Positions 1-13,739 of a DNA stretch of 64,000 bases are shown one piece after another. The position numbers and the translations under genes are program-made. The stretch covers positions 1 to 64,000 of the forward strand of contig JAFBJY010001454.1 in assembly GCA_016801885.1 (NCBI GenBank), read 5' to 3'. The notes under the pieces were generated by a model. It did no database searches. It worked only from the letters and a program-made list of their open reading frames with translations, and was not told the origin of the DNA. Within the stretch, counting starts at the first letter, position 1; every line of letters begins with the position of its first letter. The DNA is from Toxotes chatareus (Eukaryota; Chordata; Actinopteri; Toxotidae).

Positions 1-789
1 GAAATGTTTTCTTTCTTCTGTTTCCTTGTCTTTTGATGATGGTCACTAAGCTCCAAATCTTGTAGTTGTTCAGAATTCAGCCTCACTCAGTGTGAGAGAG
101 CTGATATGTTTAAAGGTTCATAGACTGAAAAGGTTCTGAGAAGTTATCTTGAAAAAATGGATCCTAAATTTAACTTTGAGGAATTTAATTGTGTGCCTGC
201 TCCAAATACTATGCTAGGTCTATGTGGAGCAGCTTGTGTAATACATTATGTTTCTGTTTGTTTTCTATGAGACTGTGAATATTATTAGCTGACTGGATGA
301 ATAGAAACACAAGAGAGATTTGTTTGTGCGGATAGATGAGACCTTAATGTGTCAACTAACCCTTATTTTAAGATGCACACACACACTTTGTTCTGCAAGT
401 ATAGTTTTATGTCAGAGCAGCATCAGGTAAAACAATGAAGAATGATCAATACAGATCCTGATTTGCTGTAAGTCCTATATGTCCGATGGTAGTGTGTGTG
501 TGTGTGCGGCCACTGAATAATTAAGTTAAACAGGCAGTAAATGTTAAATTTTGTTCAGGAGAATAACTGTGGGAGAAATCCACAACCCCACCACCAGTTT
601 ATACCCAGGATGTGTGTGTGTGTGTGTGTGTGTGTCTGTCTGTCTGGGTGTGAGCGTCTGTGTGAGAAGGTGGGTGTATGTGGCTGGAGGGGGAGATGTG
701 ATGTGATGTGTTTCCTGCAGGGAGGGGGGCTATTGCTTTTACAGCTCTGGGAAGAAGCTGTCCTAGAGTCTGTTTGTGCTTGTTTTAAT
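1..789. other. Non-coding flank, no gene seen
   Basis: I see no gene in this stretch. It is AT-rich DNA with short CA/TG microsatellites near 371-388 and 490-507 and a longer TG run near 611-635. The open frame crossing the TG run reads as alternating Cys-Val and is an artefact of the microsatellite. Confidence 0.6.
609..650. repeat. (TG)n microsatellite
   Basis: A run of about a dozen TG units is followed by a short TCTG/TGTC stretch. Such runs are common in fish non-coding DNA. Confidence 0.9.
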
Positions 790-1408
790 GTTCCTGTACC
801 ACCTTCCTGATGGAACAGTGAGTTGCCTGGGTGGGTTGGATCGGTCGCAATACGCCTGGCCCTTTCTGGACTCAGGCAGGCGTAACTAAGTCCAAATCTG
901 GTAGACAGACAGCCTACGATCCCCTGTGCTGTCCCTCACCACCCGGCTAAGTCCTTCCTGTCCCAGCTGTGCAGCTGCCATACCACACTGTCACACTGAG
1001 ACACAGGATGCTTTCAATCGTGGCCCCTGTAAAAGTTTGTGAGCAGCTGAGAAGACAGTCCAGTCCGCTTCAACTTCCTGAGAAAGAAGAGCCGTTGTTG
1101 GGCCTTTTCACCAGGTGTGAAGTGTTCACAGACCAGGAGGGTCAGAGGAAATGTGGATGCCCAGGAACTTTATGCTGTCCACACGCCACCACCGCCTCCC
1201 CATGTATGCAGAGAGGGAGCGTGTTCAGTCTTCCTGGACCTCCTATAGTCCACTATGACCTCCCTTGGTCTTGCTGATGTTCAGGATGAGGTTATTCCTG
1301 TTACACCACTGTGTCAGATTCTGGACCTCTTCTCTGTAGTGGGTCTCATCATTGTTGGATATGAGACCCACCACGGTGGTGTCGTCCAAGAACTTCACTT
1401 CAGGGTAA
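790..1408 (-). mobile_element. Rex1/CR1-like LINE, ORF2 C-terminal fragment (decayed)
   Basis: Read on the minus strand from about 1408 down, this gives the end of a LINE reverse transcriptase. It has a DDTTVVGL segment (the LINE counterpart of the catalytic YADD box), then a segment like DETHYREEV and a stretch near TQWCNRNNLILN, followed by the post-RT region. Frames are broken by stops and small gaps, so it is dead. The 5' part of the element (endonuclease and N-terminal RT) is absent. Assignment to the fish Rex1/CR1-like group is by recognition of conserved wording in the RT end and is not proven by alignment. Confidence 0.72.
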
Positions 1409-1705
1409 TTCATTCATTCATTTTCTACCACTTAATCCGTCAGGGTCGCGGGGGAGCTGGAGCCTATCCCAGCTGACTATGGGTGAGAGGCGGGGTACAC
1501 CCTGGACTGGTCGCCAGTCAATTGCAGGGCTGACACACAAAGACAGACAACCACACGCACACACTCACACCTACGGGCAATTTAGAGTAGCCATTTAACC
1601 TAACCCATGCATGTTTTTTGGGATTGTGGGAGGAAGCCAGAGTACCCAGGGAGAACCCACGCAGGCACAGAGAGAACATGCAAACTCCACACAGAAGCTG
1701 CCCAC
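1409..1705 (-). mobile_element. DANA-like tRNA-derived SINE, 3' part, minus strand
   Basis: On the minus strand this is the body and tail of a common teleost SINE. It ends in a (GAAT)n-type tail, visible on the plus strand as repeated ATTC near 1409-1425, preceded by the familiar body segments for a title line, a dated calculation-like GC-rich box and a region mentioning GGAGTTTGCATGTTCTC. It matches the element at 48112-48404 in the opposite orientation. The tRNA-like head is missing because the similarity stops at about 1703-1705, exactly where the large duplication begins. Confidence 0.7.
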
Positions 1706-4700
1706 ATCTTTGACACAGGCAGGCCATGTCAAGTATGACATTCATGTAGCGATATCAAAAGTAGATTCAAATTGATCAATGCTCTAGCCGCTCTTTCTGT
1801 TTCAGATAAATACATAGGCTCCATTCATGAGCTCTAGATGGTACAGCAATTGATAAAATAACATTACAACTGATTTTGAGACAACACATATACTTCACAG
1901 AATGCATGCACAAGTTACTTTGGCCCCGTTCATGCCGTCAGTTAGGCTGCAGTTTTCTTCAGTCCAACTAAGACAAGTCTGTCCACTACAAAAGCGATGC
2001 AAATTGGCGTTCAACTGTGCATGTATAACAGATCTGTACGCCAATGAAAATGTTGTCGTCTTTACATATTTACATTCACAATATACATATATACCAGTAA
2101 ATATATTAGACTACATATTCAAATATATACGATTATATATACACATGCAACATACTTTACAATATATATATATATTTTACATACTTTTACGTAAATAAAC
2201 ACACTTTTGGGAATGACCAGCCATCTTTTCTTCCTCTTAATCTCCATAAAATGGATTAATTTAGTGAGTTTTACGGACTACGCCTGCCTCTTTTATTTTT
2301 CTCAATCTAGCCTTTTCTATGGATTCAACCAAATTTGCAGAACCATATGAAGCCATGCCAACACATGGACATGATTATAGCTTCTTGCACGTCAAACATG
2401 TGGCTGTACCATGTCAGGAAGATTCTTGTGGAACAATGCTTAAGAACCTGGGTGACAATACATGTGTGGTACTCTTCCCCTTCAGGCTCACTCATTTGGC
2501 TTTTTAAAGATGCTGGGAAAACATCTTTCTATGGTTTGACAGATTGTTGATGCCTGTTGATGGTGTCAGTAGGCCCCACCTCTGTCCTTCAAAGCCAGGA
2601 ATTCGTGCACCGACTCATCACTGGTCAGAGGCTTGGGGCAGGCATGCAAGTAATCCTCTTTTTCACAACAAAACCGGTGATGGGGTGCATGCTTCCTTAT
2701 ATTCTGGCAGACTGTCAATGTCTGGAAGGTCAGGAGGTATCATCTTTGGGCTAAACGCCGATAGGCTCCACATCCACCCCATGCTGGAAATATTAGCAGT
2801 ACGCGGGTGCTGGGTAAAGAAGATGATTTGTGTTATCACAGACAGTTACCTGTACTTTTCACCTGAGTGATGCCTTATAGGAAGTAACATGCTACTCGAG
2901 CTTCCTTACATTGATTTATTGTCGTGCTCCTGATTGCAGAGGAAAAGACAGTTCTAAGTGATCCTAGCCTAAGTTTAGGAAGAGGATGGCATGGGACCCT
3001 AAGCACTCTTCTAGGGTCCATCATAGATTCTACCAATCACTTCTACCACAACAATGAAACCGTAGATAGGCGTCTTCTTCGTGGCATGCATGCTAGAATC
3101 TGTTGTCTTTCAGCACAAATTTGAGCCAGGGAGAATTACTCATTCTTTTCCAAAATATCCTTCTTTAGTTAGTGGATTTTATGGTGGCGGTCAACCTTTT
3201 CCGAAAAGATTTGCGACTGTTTTAGGTCAGGACAGGTGATACACCTGGATGTAACCATCCAAAATAAAATCTACATTATTCCAGCTAATGCTGTATGTCG
3301 ACTTTCAGGGTGTCTGAAGCGCGATACCAACAGAAGTGTAGGCTGCACGATGTAATCTTCGGTGTTCTTTAGATTCAAACATTTATGATTTTGAAGTCCT
3401 CATATTAAAGTATGAGCTGAAGGAGCTGGAAAATAAAACACCAAAATTATATTTTAAACCCATTCAAATAGGATTTTCATTAACATGTTGGTTGCATTCC
3501 GCATCAAATCATGATAGATAATCACTGCTTGCTCAAACTGTATAGAACAATGAAAGAATATTTTTCACTTTACTGCACAGCAAATGAAATTATTGATCAG
3601 GCTTCTAAGCACTGCCAACTCTTAGTAACTTCAATCAATATTCCTACAACACCAACTAAGCTGAGAGGAAAGAGATTTAGTTTGCATTATCAGTAACACT
3701 TAAGCATAGCTCTGATATGGCTTAACAACTGATCAGTAAACAGTGACATAAAGTAATATCCCCAAGGCTGAAACAAGGCACAGGAGTGAGACTAAACTCC
3801 AAACTGTAGGACACAGAGTGGGGCTGCAAAAGTCCTGAGCTGAAAACAGAGACGTTTTAGAACAGAGCTCTCTCTAATCTTCAACATGGATACACAAATT
3901 CTTCTGAAAGACACAGCTAAGGAGAGAGGAGAATGTTAAGAGTTGGCAATGGCCGGCTGTATTTACCAAGCAGGTCCAACAATGCGACATCCCCTACTAC
4001 TGGACATTGTATTTCAGAATGCAGGATTTACTTGTAGTTCTAGTCTCAATAGAAGAGAGAATACAGGAAGCAGGCCCTCAGATATCAGGCTCCTCTGTGG
4101 GAACCATCTGGTTTAAGTCTTGAGGCAGACGCCTCTCCATGTTTGAAGGAAGCCAAAACTTTCCCTTTTGATGAACCTTATAATCCAGAGTGAGTAAAAC
4201 TTTCCTGGGCCAAACCACTGATTCTGCTGGAGTCTACTACTGCTGAAGACTTCACATGATGCACAGTTTCCTCTCCTCCTCTCCCTCTCATCTAGCACAC
4301 ATTTCTGTCCCACGATAATGTATGTACTAACACAGGTCTGGATCATGAGCTGCAGGCCATTCTGTTCCACATCCAAAGCACTGTAGTTCGATCTCAACAG
4401 AATGAAAAAAACTTGGGGGCCTGTTTTCAGCCTATAAGTCAGACTGCTGAGCCTGTTTGTATTCTTTTGAACTTTTCAGACCTGAAATGATTTCAATTTA
4501 CATAGAAACCTTGAATGTTTTGAACATTTTGAGTTTAAAAGACAAACTTGAAAAAAAATAGAGCACCTTTCCTTTACTTGCAAACCATAGTGCTTTGAGA
4601 CAAAGTAGAACCTAAGTTGACAATGCAAGAAATCACAGATACAATCAGCATAAATAAACTGAACATCTGCTGAAACCTTTGGAAACAAATTTCTTGTGTG

Positions 4701-5019
4701 ATTAGACATCCATGCCAATTTAACAAACATCCTAGACTTAGAAAGCCAGCATCAAAAGGTTTGACTTACTGAAAACCTTGGAGAGGTGGTCGGGCTTTCC
4801 TGCCAATTTCCCTCTTGTCCTTGTAACAGCAATGCTCCTCCTTCAGCAACAATAATTGTTGCAGAAGTATCCAGGTGTACTGTTCTCGTCATAGAGCAAG
4901 TCCTGCATCCAGTCCAACTGTTTCTGCTCTATTTGACTTCTGAACTTGTCTCTAGCTGTATGTGTCCCACTTGCAGCCTTGACATCAGACTAGAATGTTG
5001 ATACATCAAAGGCATCAAG

Positions 5020-5031
5020 ACAAACTCTCTT

Positions 5032-5062
<31 letters not shown>

Positions 5063-5063
5063 T
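5020..5063. repeat. (CT)n(CA)n compound microsatellite
   Basis: A CT-rich run is followed by ten CA units. The same array with the same unit count lies in copy 2. Confidence 0.9.
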
Positions 5064-7380
5064 TGTTGTCTTAATATAGTTAGCAAAGGACACATCATAA
5101 TATGACTAACAATGTGAAACTAACTCATTACTAATGATATTCAATCTTCTAAAATACCGGTAAAGATTACAACAATAAGCATAGGACCATTCAAGCGGGT
5201 TGGTAGATTCAGCACCAAGGACAGCAACCCAGCTAAGACTATACACAACTACATGTACTATTTGCAGCAAATTCACAAAAGTACTAAATCAAGTCAGAGC
5301 AAAAAATTAACAGAAAAGAATTTACATTTCTGGGTTATTTTATAACTCTGACTAAGTTTGTGTTAAGGTGCTGGTAAAATTTGAATTTGGACTTTTATTC
5401 CCTGGTGTTAAGGATCGTTTTGCTCTTCCTGGGTTCGACATTTATCATGACATGAGCAGCACAAAGACATCGTCACAAGGCTGGTAAGGCATGATTTGAT
5501 CAAAGAGTACTTCAAATGTGTGATATTTATTTATTATTTCTCACTTTATCTACTTGTAGTACACGTAATGACTGCGAACTTGATGTGAACTGTATTGCTT
5601 TATCCATTCTTTAGAGCAAATGGCTCCGCAGCATTGGTTAGCTAACTGTCCTTAGCTGCCATTGTGAACATGGCTTTCCTCAAACATTAATGTCAGCCAT
5701 CTGTCATGGCGTGTGAAGTATCTATGTGGCCAATGAAAAGCTGACAAACTGTTGATAAACTACAAATTAATGACGACACCCATCTTGAAGTAATTAATAC
5801 TGTTTTGGAAATAACAATAACAATGCAACCATGTCCAGTGTTTTGAAGAGATAATTTCAGCTCAACAGCTTAGTAGCTAAAATCAGTTTTGGCTAGCATG
5901 CTAACAGTTGGCTGTATAAACTCTTAGCCTTGCTGTTGAACAGCCAGTGAAGAGGCAATAATATTTTTAACAATTGTGGTTGGGATAAACTTTAACTTGA
6001 ACATATTATTCTCAGACATGGCATTTTCTTGCCTTTATGTCAAACCAGCATGTTGATCAAGTACACAACATGGAAGGAAGGAAGGACATTAAAACTGGAA
6101 GAAACACTTCTCAGATTTTTCTCAGTGCAGGTCAGTCAGATGTTTGGTAATAAAATGAATAAAGATGTAAACGCCAAATTCACAGATCAACAGGGCAAGA
6201 GGTACTGGATGAGGATGTTTCAAGATATGTGTTTTTCATCTACACAGTGATGATAGCGGGACATTTTAAGGGAATTCATATTTGCTGCACTTATATTTGA
6301 AGATTTGTATCTTGACGAAAATGTGATTGTGAAATGGATGATAAGAGTTCAAAGTACGTGTTCCAAATCAGTTCATGATGGCTATTATGTATTGCAAATT
6401 CAAGACCTCCATCTACTGAAACGTCTATGAACCCTGGCTGATTCAGACCTGACAAATATGACCCTCACTACTTATGGTAAAGCAGATTATATAGGTAATA
6501 GTAATCATTTTGCCAGGAAACAGAGTAATATATCCAGCCAGTCCTGTGATATAGTTTTAATATGGACTTTATAGATTTTGTTGCCTTATACTTCCTTCTT
6601 GTGTGATCTTCAGATCTAAGTGTACCTGCAGCAAGGTGTGAAGGCTCTTCACTCTCCAGGTCTGACAGATGCACTGTCAGTCTCAAGCACTTTAAAAGCA
6701 GAGACACAGTGATTCAGATTTGGCCTTTGATGGACAGTGTGCTTGCAGCTTGTATGCAACCTAGATTTTAATCATTATTTATTGAACCTGAACTATAAAA
6801 ATAATATTTGAGTATTAAATAAATCCTTGTTTTACCTTTACAACATAGATCTAAGTATGGTTATAAATATGTTTATAATATTTTTCTTTTTAGAATGTGA
6901 ATAGAATTCTTGCCCAAAACCAGTGATGGCTGTGATTAAAGGCATGAAGACTAGAGTTTGAGGTAGCTTACCTGATTTACTGGTTAATATGTGTCGCTCA
7001 CATGCACAGAAAAAGAAGGTAAGAGAGCTTCAACCAATCCTGTATCCCTTTTTATAAAACAGACAAGAAAGTTAAAGAGACTTTTTCCTCACTTTTGGGG
7101 AGGCTATTAAATAAAAACAACAAAAGGTTTCATGCCTGGGATTGTTTATTTTTCATCTTTTGAAGACCCACTCCAAGAAGGTCCCATGAACATGTAGTGA
7201 AGTCAATGATCAGAGAATGAATGCATGGGAAGCCATATCTCTCCTTCTGTGATCCTGACTTGAGTATTTTGAAGGGATGAAGAAACCTTCTACTACTATC
7301 AACCAATTCTTTAAAGCCCACGATGGTCAGCTGATGTGATACCGCGTTCCATTTCTCGAGATGTCATAGGACGAGTTAAT

Positions 7381-7393
7381 TATTATATATATG

Positions 7394-7431
<38 letters not shown>

Positions 7432-7434
7432 ATT
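7381..7434. repeat. (AT)n microsatellite
   Basis: About 50 bp of AT units carry two GT interruptions. The length and the interruptions are the same in copy 2, which is notable for a mutable tract. Confidence 0.9.
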
Positions 7435-9309
7435 GAATTCATATTAAAACATTTGAAATGTTGTTTTTCTCTTTTTTATTTAGATTTTTGCAAGACTTCT
7501 CACCAGTGTGTGTTTTGGAGCAGAGGTTACTTCAAGGTTCCTTGAAAATGGAACAGCAATTTTAAAAGATAAAGAAGTTATCAAGGAGGCAGAACCTGAA
7601 AGAGGCGTCTCTCTCTTAAAACAACAACACAAGCTTCCTCTGAATGAAGGATCTAACCTGCTGATGGAAAGCAGAATGTGATTATCATCAAATAGTAATG
7701 CTGATTGGGTAAATCATGTAGTCATCGATTTATTGTTTTCAATTTATTTACAAAGAAAAGCATCTCTGGAAGTCGACCGACCCGCCAAAGTCTGCAATTA
7801 AGATTCAGTGCTTGAGGCTGGGCATTGCTTTGCTCTCAGCACCAGATTTATAGTAACTGAGCCATTAATAGTTGTATTATATGTATATATTTCCAGAATC
7901 ATAGTAAAACCAGTAGACAATGCAGAGCAATATCATAAACCCACCATAATATATATAATAGGTGTAAAAGTGCTTTCACTCTGTCCTCAAGTGGGACAGC
8001 AACTGTGCTTCTCTTCTTGCTGCCATGCCTCACTCCACAACCAGCTAGACGTCCACAAGATCCAATCGGAAGCGGATCATCTGGTAAAAATTTCAGAGTT
8101 TTGTCAAAACCCCAAATACTATGAATGTTGCTGAGTTTGCCAACATTTTATGACTTATATTTCTCTGTTTCAGTCTCATCCCAAAACCTTGAGGATCATC
8201 TCCAACCACTGAAGGAACCCATCAGCCATATCTTTACTACAGAAACAGAGCCAGGTTTTACCTTTTATATTGTCTTGAACAAAAAGCTTCTATCGTATCA
8301 ATCCACATTAACCCACATCCTTTGGTGCTTTTGATGGGCTATTTCAAGTCACATTTTATTTTAAATTGTGTGAAATGTGGTAGCTCTGACCTGTACCCAC
8401 ATTTTGCAGACAGCTCTGTACAATATTGATACAACTGAAAATCCCAGAGTAAAAGGCTCAAGCAAAGCTGTTCGATTAGCCAAGCTTTTGGGGAGATGAG
8501 TGAAACAAATGCAATTCTTTAGCAACTGAAATTTAGAGGAATTTGTATCAAGCAGGTTATCAATGACTATCACTAGGAATGCTATCCTTAAAACAGTTGA
8601 GTCTGGTCCGAGATTAAAATGTATTCAGGTTGAAACACTAGATTTTTCTGAAGATGTAACAGCATCTCTTACCTTGATTCTGGAATACATAAATCTGTCT
8701 TTGATACGGTGAAATGCTGTGGAGCAGGTATCGTGTTGGACTCTTTGTATTTTTCTAGTGCTAGTGAAAACATGAACCATTATTCAATAGTATCAATCCA
8801 TTTTTGCTGATGCTGTTTGATTGAGCATAGAACTTATTGTGATCTTCCTTAACTTTCAAGTGGTGACACTGCTGGAGATGGTACAGAGCTAAAGGCAAGA
8901 ACTTAGCTCCATGAATGAAGAATTGATCTTCTCCTCCCACAGGAGTCCTGTGTGCCTCCTCAGTGTCACTGCTCCACCTCTTCAGTGATCCTAGAAGAGT
9001 AGAAAGTCCAATGATTTTAGGGCAGACCTTGGCTGTACTCTGCAGATAGTTCTATTCTGAAGAGATGAAACAACAGCAGAGTTACTGAGAATGTCTGACA
9101 CTCTCTATGAAGGGAGTGATAGAATGTCCTCAGAATGGTGCCTTGACTGAGGTTAAGTTTCACTCAAGTAGGTACTGTGGCTGTAGCATCTTCTGAGGAT
9201 TTCTCCTCAGTGTTAGCGATGAGAAAGTGAAGGTTGTCAAATGTGACTTCCCAGATGTTGCATATCCTCACTATCTCTCACTAGCTTCCTATGGATTATG
9301 CTGGTCTTT

Positions 9310-10235
9310 GTATTAGCTCCTCTGCTTCCTGAAGAGGTCACCATCATCTCCTTTGTCTTCTCCCACGTTTAATCCATTTTGAGTTGTCACTGCCAGTCCT
9401 GAGCTGCTGGAGTGCTGGGCATTTGAGTGGTGAGCATGAGAGAGGAGGCAGGGACAGGAGAACTGTGTCATCAGCCTGTAACCAGATAGATCTCTGGTGG
9501 GTGGACTTTGGTCATCCAGTGTATGGGCTGAAAGCAGAGAGGGCACAGCCCTGAGAGGAGAGACAGTGGAGGGTGAAGATGAGGTCTGGGGCGTGTTATT
9601 GACAGCATCTGCATTCTGACAGTCAGGAAGTTAATGAGCTCAATGGATTGGTTATCGGCCAGGTAGAGCAGTGGTGCCTGGTTCTCTGCAGTTGCTGCAA
9701 GGTGTTGAATGGAAATCTGGTTGTGTGGCTGCCTCCCAGCTACTCTGCAGTGCAGCAGACATCAGGTAGTATTGTCAGGACCCAGGTTGTGGTTTGGTCC
9801 TCTTGAATATCTGCCTCTCTGTGCTGAAAGGGATGATTCCACTTCAGCATTAGTGAGGAGATAGGGTTTCTATTTTAGGTGTTGTCTGTTTCAAATCTGG
9901 AAGAAGGTTGAGGGTTCTTAGGGACTGGGCTGCTGCCTGGATGGTGTTGTGGTGGTGTGTATTCCACAGCAGCCATATTCTTCGTCCCACCTTATGACTA
10001 GCGTAGATTTCCCTTCAGTGAATCTGCTCCACCTTAGTCTTATACTCTATCTTGGCTTTTCTGATGGCAGCTTTGCGTCTCTATTCTTGCTTTTCAAGTT
10101 CAGTATGATGAAGAAGATTCTTTTCTTTTTGTTGAGGATTTCGCCAAGGCTCTTTGGTTATCCAGGTTTGTTGTTGGGAAGATGGTGACCTGTTTGGAGA
10201 GAATGATGTTGTCCACTTTCTTGAAGAGGACTTAA
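9310..10235 (-). mobile_element. Decayed Rex1-like LINE ORF2 (copy 1)
   Basis: The plus strand reads like the reverse complement of a teleost Rex1-type ORF2. The stretch near 9338-9375 corresponds to the conserved post-catalytic segment of the RT, about 9620-9660 corresponds to the region around the RT core, and 10020-10200 corresponds to the basic linker between endonuclease and RT. Many gaps and stops are present. The order on the minus strand is linker, then RT core, then RT end, which is right for one degraded element. The upstream segment 8930-9309 may belong to the same element but is too eroded to call. Confidence 0.6.
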
Positions 10236-13200
10236 TTATGAATTATTCTCAGGTCATGGTTTTTGTAAATGTCTTCTATACCAAATATTATACACGGTGG
10301 GTTTGATATTGTTTATAAATAACTGGACAGTGTATAGTAACAATGACACTTTTATTATATATTTTATAACATTCACATAGAAGTTTACCAAAGATGTAGC
10401 AATGTGGTTTATAATGTAAGTTATTATCGTGAAATTGACCTCGGTCGGATGCAGGGAGTGGCAGCAGCTCAAATCTATGTAAATGGGGAAAGGAGGTGGT
10501 TAGACTACTTGTCAGACTATCACAGAATTAATGAGAATAGCAGCAAGTTATGGAAACTATGTTGGTATTTATGGGAAGAATAAGTGAAAATAGTGGAAGT
10601 GCTTACAGGTCTGATCATATTATAGATGTACTCCACCTTCTACCTGTTTATGGTATTTGCAGTGTAAATCACTGAGCAGGTCTAAATGTGGACAGGTGTA
10701 TAGCGTTCCAGGTGCGACCAAGTGGCAGGGGCGAAGGGGATTTGAGAATTTCCTTATGTATATATCTATTGTAAATACATTTATGGTGGTTGGTTGAGGA
10801 TTACATTGTACATGAGTTATTTAAATATTTTATTAAATCTAATAATCATATTTCATGTCTCAACTTATTGTAAAATCTATATCTACCAGAACACCTATGG
10901 AATATATTTGTCCAAATTCACTTCTACCAGACACGGTATAAAAAGGGCGTAATTAAAAAAAAATCTCGTGGTTACTACTTGGAATACTCACCTATTATGT
11001 TGCTACTCCTGTATTGAGCGAAAATAAAAAGAAAATCGTATTTGCATATTCCATCTTTGCCATTTTATTCCTCTAAGTCCTCTCCTGTTGTCAGGGTTCA
11101 GTCATTCTAACATCACACAGAAAATGTATGATATTTGTGCATCTACTTTTCGCTAATGTCACTGGTGGATACCCAGGAATCTGTCTGAGCTGGTTTCAAA
11201 ACATCTCTGCAGGTAACATGCTCGTTAATCCATTATGTGATATTTTTGACAGTCCTCTCTATTCTCCTGCAATGGGATATAGGCTGGTGTGGGGATGGTG
11301 TGGTGGTCTCCTACCGAACCCAGAGGAGGAAACAATAGACTTATAAGCATTGGGATAGATCCATAGCATTTATCCAGTGTTTTCTTTAGTTGGGTCGTAC
11401 AGGTGATCTTTTCTTGGGAAATCCTTTCAGTGATTTGTCAACTGTGCGATGATTGAAATCTTGATGAATTTGGGAGGAGAATCTGGTGTGACATGAGTTC
11501 TAGTCTGTTTACAGTGTCTTTATGTATTCCTTGGCTGCGGTGCATTTGCTCTTCGGGATAGATGTAAACTAGGATGAAGAAGAACTGAGAGGGCTCCTTG
11601 GAGAATGAGAGGCGAAGAGGGATGGCGAAGCTCAATGTCTGCATTACGAGCTCCTCTCTGTGACAGCAGTGAAACACACCTCCATACATATTCTTTAATG
11701 CGTTCTGTGTCCTCAGATTTGAGTTGGATGAGAGAACAAGCCGTCGATGTGCAGTGTCATCCGCCTCGTTATTGCCGTGAAATTTCTGTAGTGAGCATGA
11801 TGCGTTCTATATTGGTGATGCATGTGATTAGCAGCTACCTGCATTTCGTCCATAACCATTAGCAGAGGCGCTGTGTGAGATGACAGATGAGGGCACCGAC
11901 ATCTGCATTCTTGTTTAATAGTCAAAGTCCGTTGGATTTCGCCTCAGGAATTATATCTTTGTCAGTGGGCTCGTTCCACGCGGTACTGGCCGCGACAGAA
12001 GTCTCTGGAAGTAGAAAGTGACTGGTGTCGGCTGGGGATTGATGGTTTGGTTTGCCGTATGTCACGTAATACTTACAAAATTACAAAAGCAGGTCCACAA
12101 TAATCCGGCTGTCGTATTGGGATCCTTGGTTGCTCAAGCTCATTTGTAATCCGTGATGCAGTGGGCAGGGGATCCAACTTAGTAGTAACCAGAACTAGCG
12201 TGTAAACAAGGGAGAAAAACCTCACTGGCTTACGTGGTGGCGGAGAAAAAAACAAAGAAGTGTGTGGCGATCCAGCGAAAAAAGAAAGCGATTGGCGATG
12301 ATATTAAGCGGTCTGTAGGACTTATATAAAGCTTATAAGAATCTATATACATTGAAAAAAACACTCACAGTCTACAGGTGACACTTTGAAACTGTGACCA
12401 AAAAAATTACACAATGCCACAGAAATGTGCAATTTGTTATACATTTTGCAGACATTTTATTGTACAGTAATGTGTTGTTACAGATATTTTATACAACTTC
12501 ACAAATGTTTTTCATTGGCATTGTTGCTGCCTGTGCTGTTAATTTTACAGTTTTAAAACGAACTAATTCAAATGTATCATGTATTAAATTTTTGATATAT
12601 TTGCTGATAAAGCCAAACACCAGGAGGAGGTTCAAGTAGACTCTGTTTGGAGTTAGAATTCAGCTCCAGGCACGATTATTTTAACTCTGCCACAGAATCT
12701 GTTGATGGTCACACATATTCCTCAGACTGAGTTGATTTTAACTCAGAGTTTGTTCCAAATACAAAATTTTGCTGTGTGTACGTGTTTCCCAACACCATGA
12801 ACTTCTAAAAATAGAAAAGCACACTTCTGTAGTGATGAAGAAAAATTATCATGTTATAACATTTAGGAAGCAATATGGTTCCTGGCCCCTAAACAGAGAA
12901 CCTGCTGGAAAAATATGTGGGGCCAATAGGGCTGTTTAGGAATTACTGAGTAAAGCTAGTCATTTTAAATAAATTTCCGAAATACTCATCTATATTATTG
13001 TTTGCAAACCTGCACTCTCACCCTGGGGATGGCAGCTGGGATATTCAGATAAACAGTGAACTTCATGAAGCGTGCTGAGTTGAAAACATCATCATGACAG
13101 ATGAAGTCAGGTAAAGCTGAGAACAGAAGGAACTAATTCAGAGAAAGTGGGATATTAAAGGAAGCAGTGGTGGAGAAATGCACAAAACAGCGCACTAAAG

Positions 13201-13291
13201 TAAAAGCCACAATATAAGTATTTTTAAAGTAAAAGTATAATACCAATGATTTGTCTCAGTGTTGAGCTGTGCCATACAGTACATATATATT
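10236..13291. other. Duplicated non-coding DNA
   Basis: No gene is recognised here or in the copy at 26620-29675. The piece at about 11400-12300 is less AT-rich and may be the 5' part of the minus-strand LINE remnant at 9310-10235, but no domain could be read. The rest is AT-rich without repeats that I can name. Confidence 0.5.
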
Positions 13292-13345
13292 TGATTACTT
13301 TATTGATCCCTCCTGAAATTACTCTCTGCATTTTACCAAGAGTTG
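13292..13345 (-). mobile_element. LINE 3' terminus, short minus-strand stub
   Basis: The motif TTTATTGATCCCTCCTGAAAT on the plus strand is the reverse complement of the typical 3' end of fish Rex1-like LINEs, where a 'gggatcaataaag' block precedes the tail. Only about 50 bp remains. It recurs at 29676-29729. Confidence 0.45.
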
Positions 13346-13739
13346 CCCAGAACTTTCAACCGGTAGGGATCCTTCCGTGTTCAAAAAAGCTGCAGTTCCT
13401 CTGTGTGGCTGCCACTGGGCTTTCACTCAAGTAAACAGTTCTCCTATTATTTATATTAATCAAGGGTGTAGAGTTTCAATTGAGATCACTTCAGTATTCA
13501 AAAAGCTGCAGTTCCTCGGCTTGCATGAAGGCTGGCTCAGAAGTGAACAATCTCATTGACCCCCATGTTAAATAGCCAACACAGCCTGAAAAACATATTT
13601 TGACCTGGTACATTTTTGTTTGGTCTCTGTTGATATAGTTTCCCACCTCGTGAACACTGCGAGGCAGATTTTTTTAATGCCAGCATTTTAGATATTATTT
13701 GAAACCATCAAATTGGGGCGTGAATTCGTTGGAAGTGAC
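13346..13739. other. Short internal direct repeat, no gene
   Basis: The phrase AAGCTGCAGTTCCTC occurs twice, near 13386 and 13505. A second phrase around 'atagccaacac' occurs near 13572 and again near 14872. These are small dispersed repeats of unknown origin. No coding signal is seen. The same holds for 29730-30123. Confidence 0.5.

Larger units (their letters stand above)
1706..9309. other. Duplicated AT-rich non-coding DNA
   Basis: I recognise no gene in these 7.6 kb, nor in their copy at 18090-25693. Open frames are short (at most about 108 codons), overlap on different frames, and show no domain, splice pattern or codon bias that I can defend. Low-complexity AT stretches occur near 2090-2180. 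Segments near 2300-2870 and 4100-4430 have higher complexity and may be old transposon remnants, but I could not assign them. Confidence 0.55.

Noticed and set aside
541..810. Open frame with a Cys-Val repeat.
   Set aside because: It is the translation of a (TG)n microsatellite.
2319..2870. Overlapping open frames of 62-108 codons in the duplicated block.
   Set aside because: They lie in different frames, several need non-ATG starts, and none has a domain or splice context. Their perfect recurrence in copy 2 follows from the duplication and is not evidence of selection.
7381..7434. Hairpin or cruciform regulatory element.
   Set aside because: It is a plain (AT)n microsatellite.
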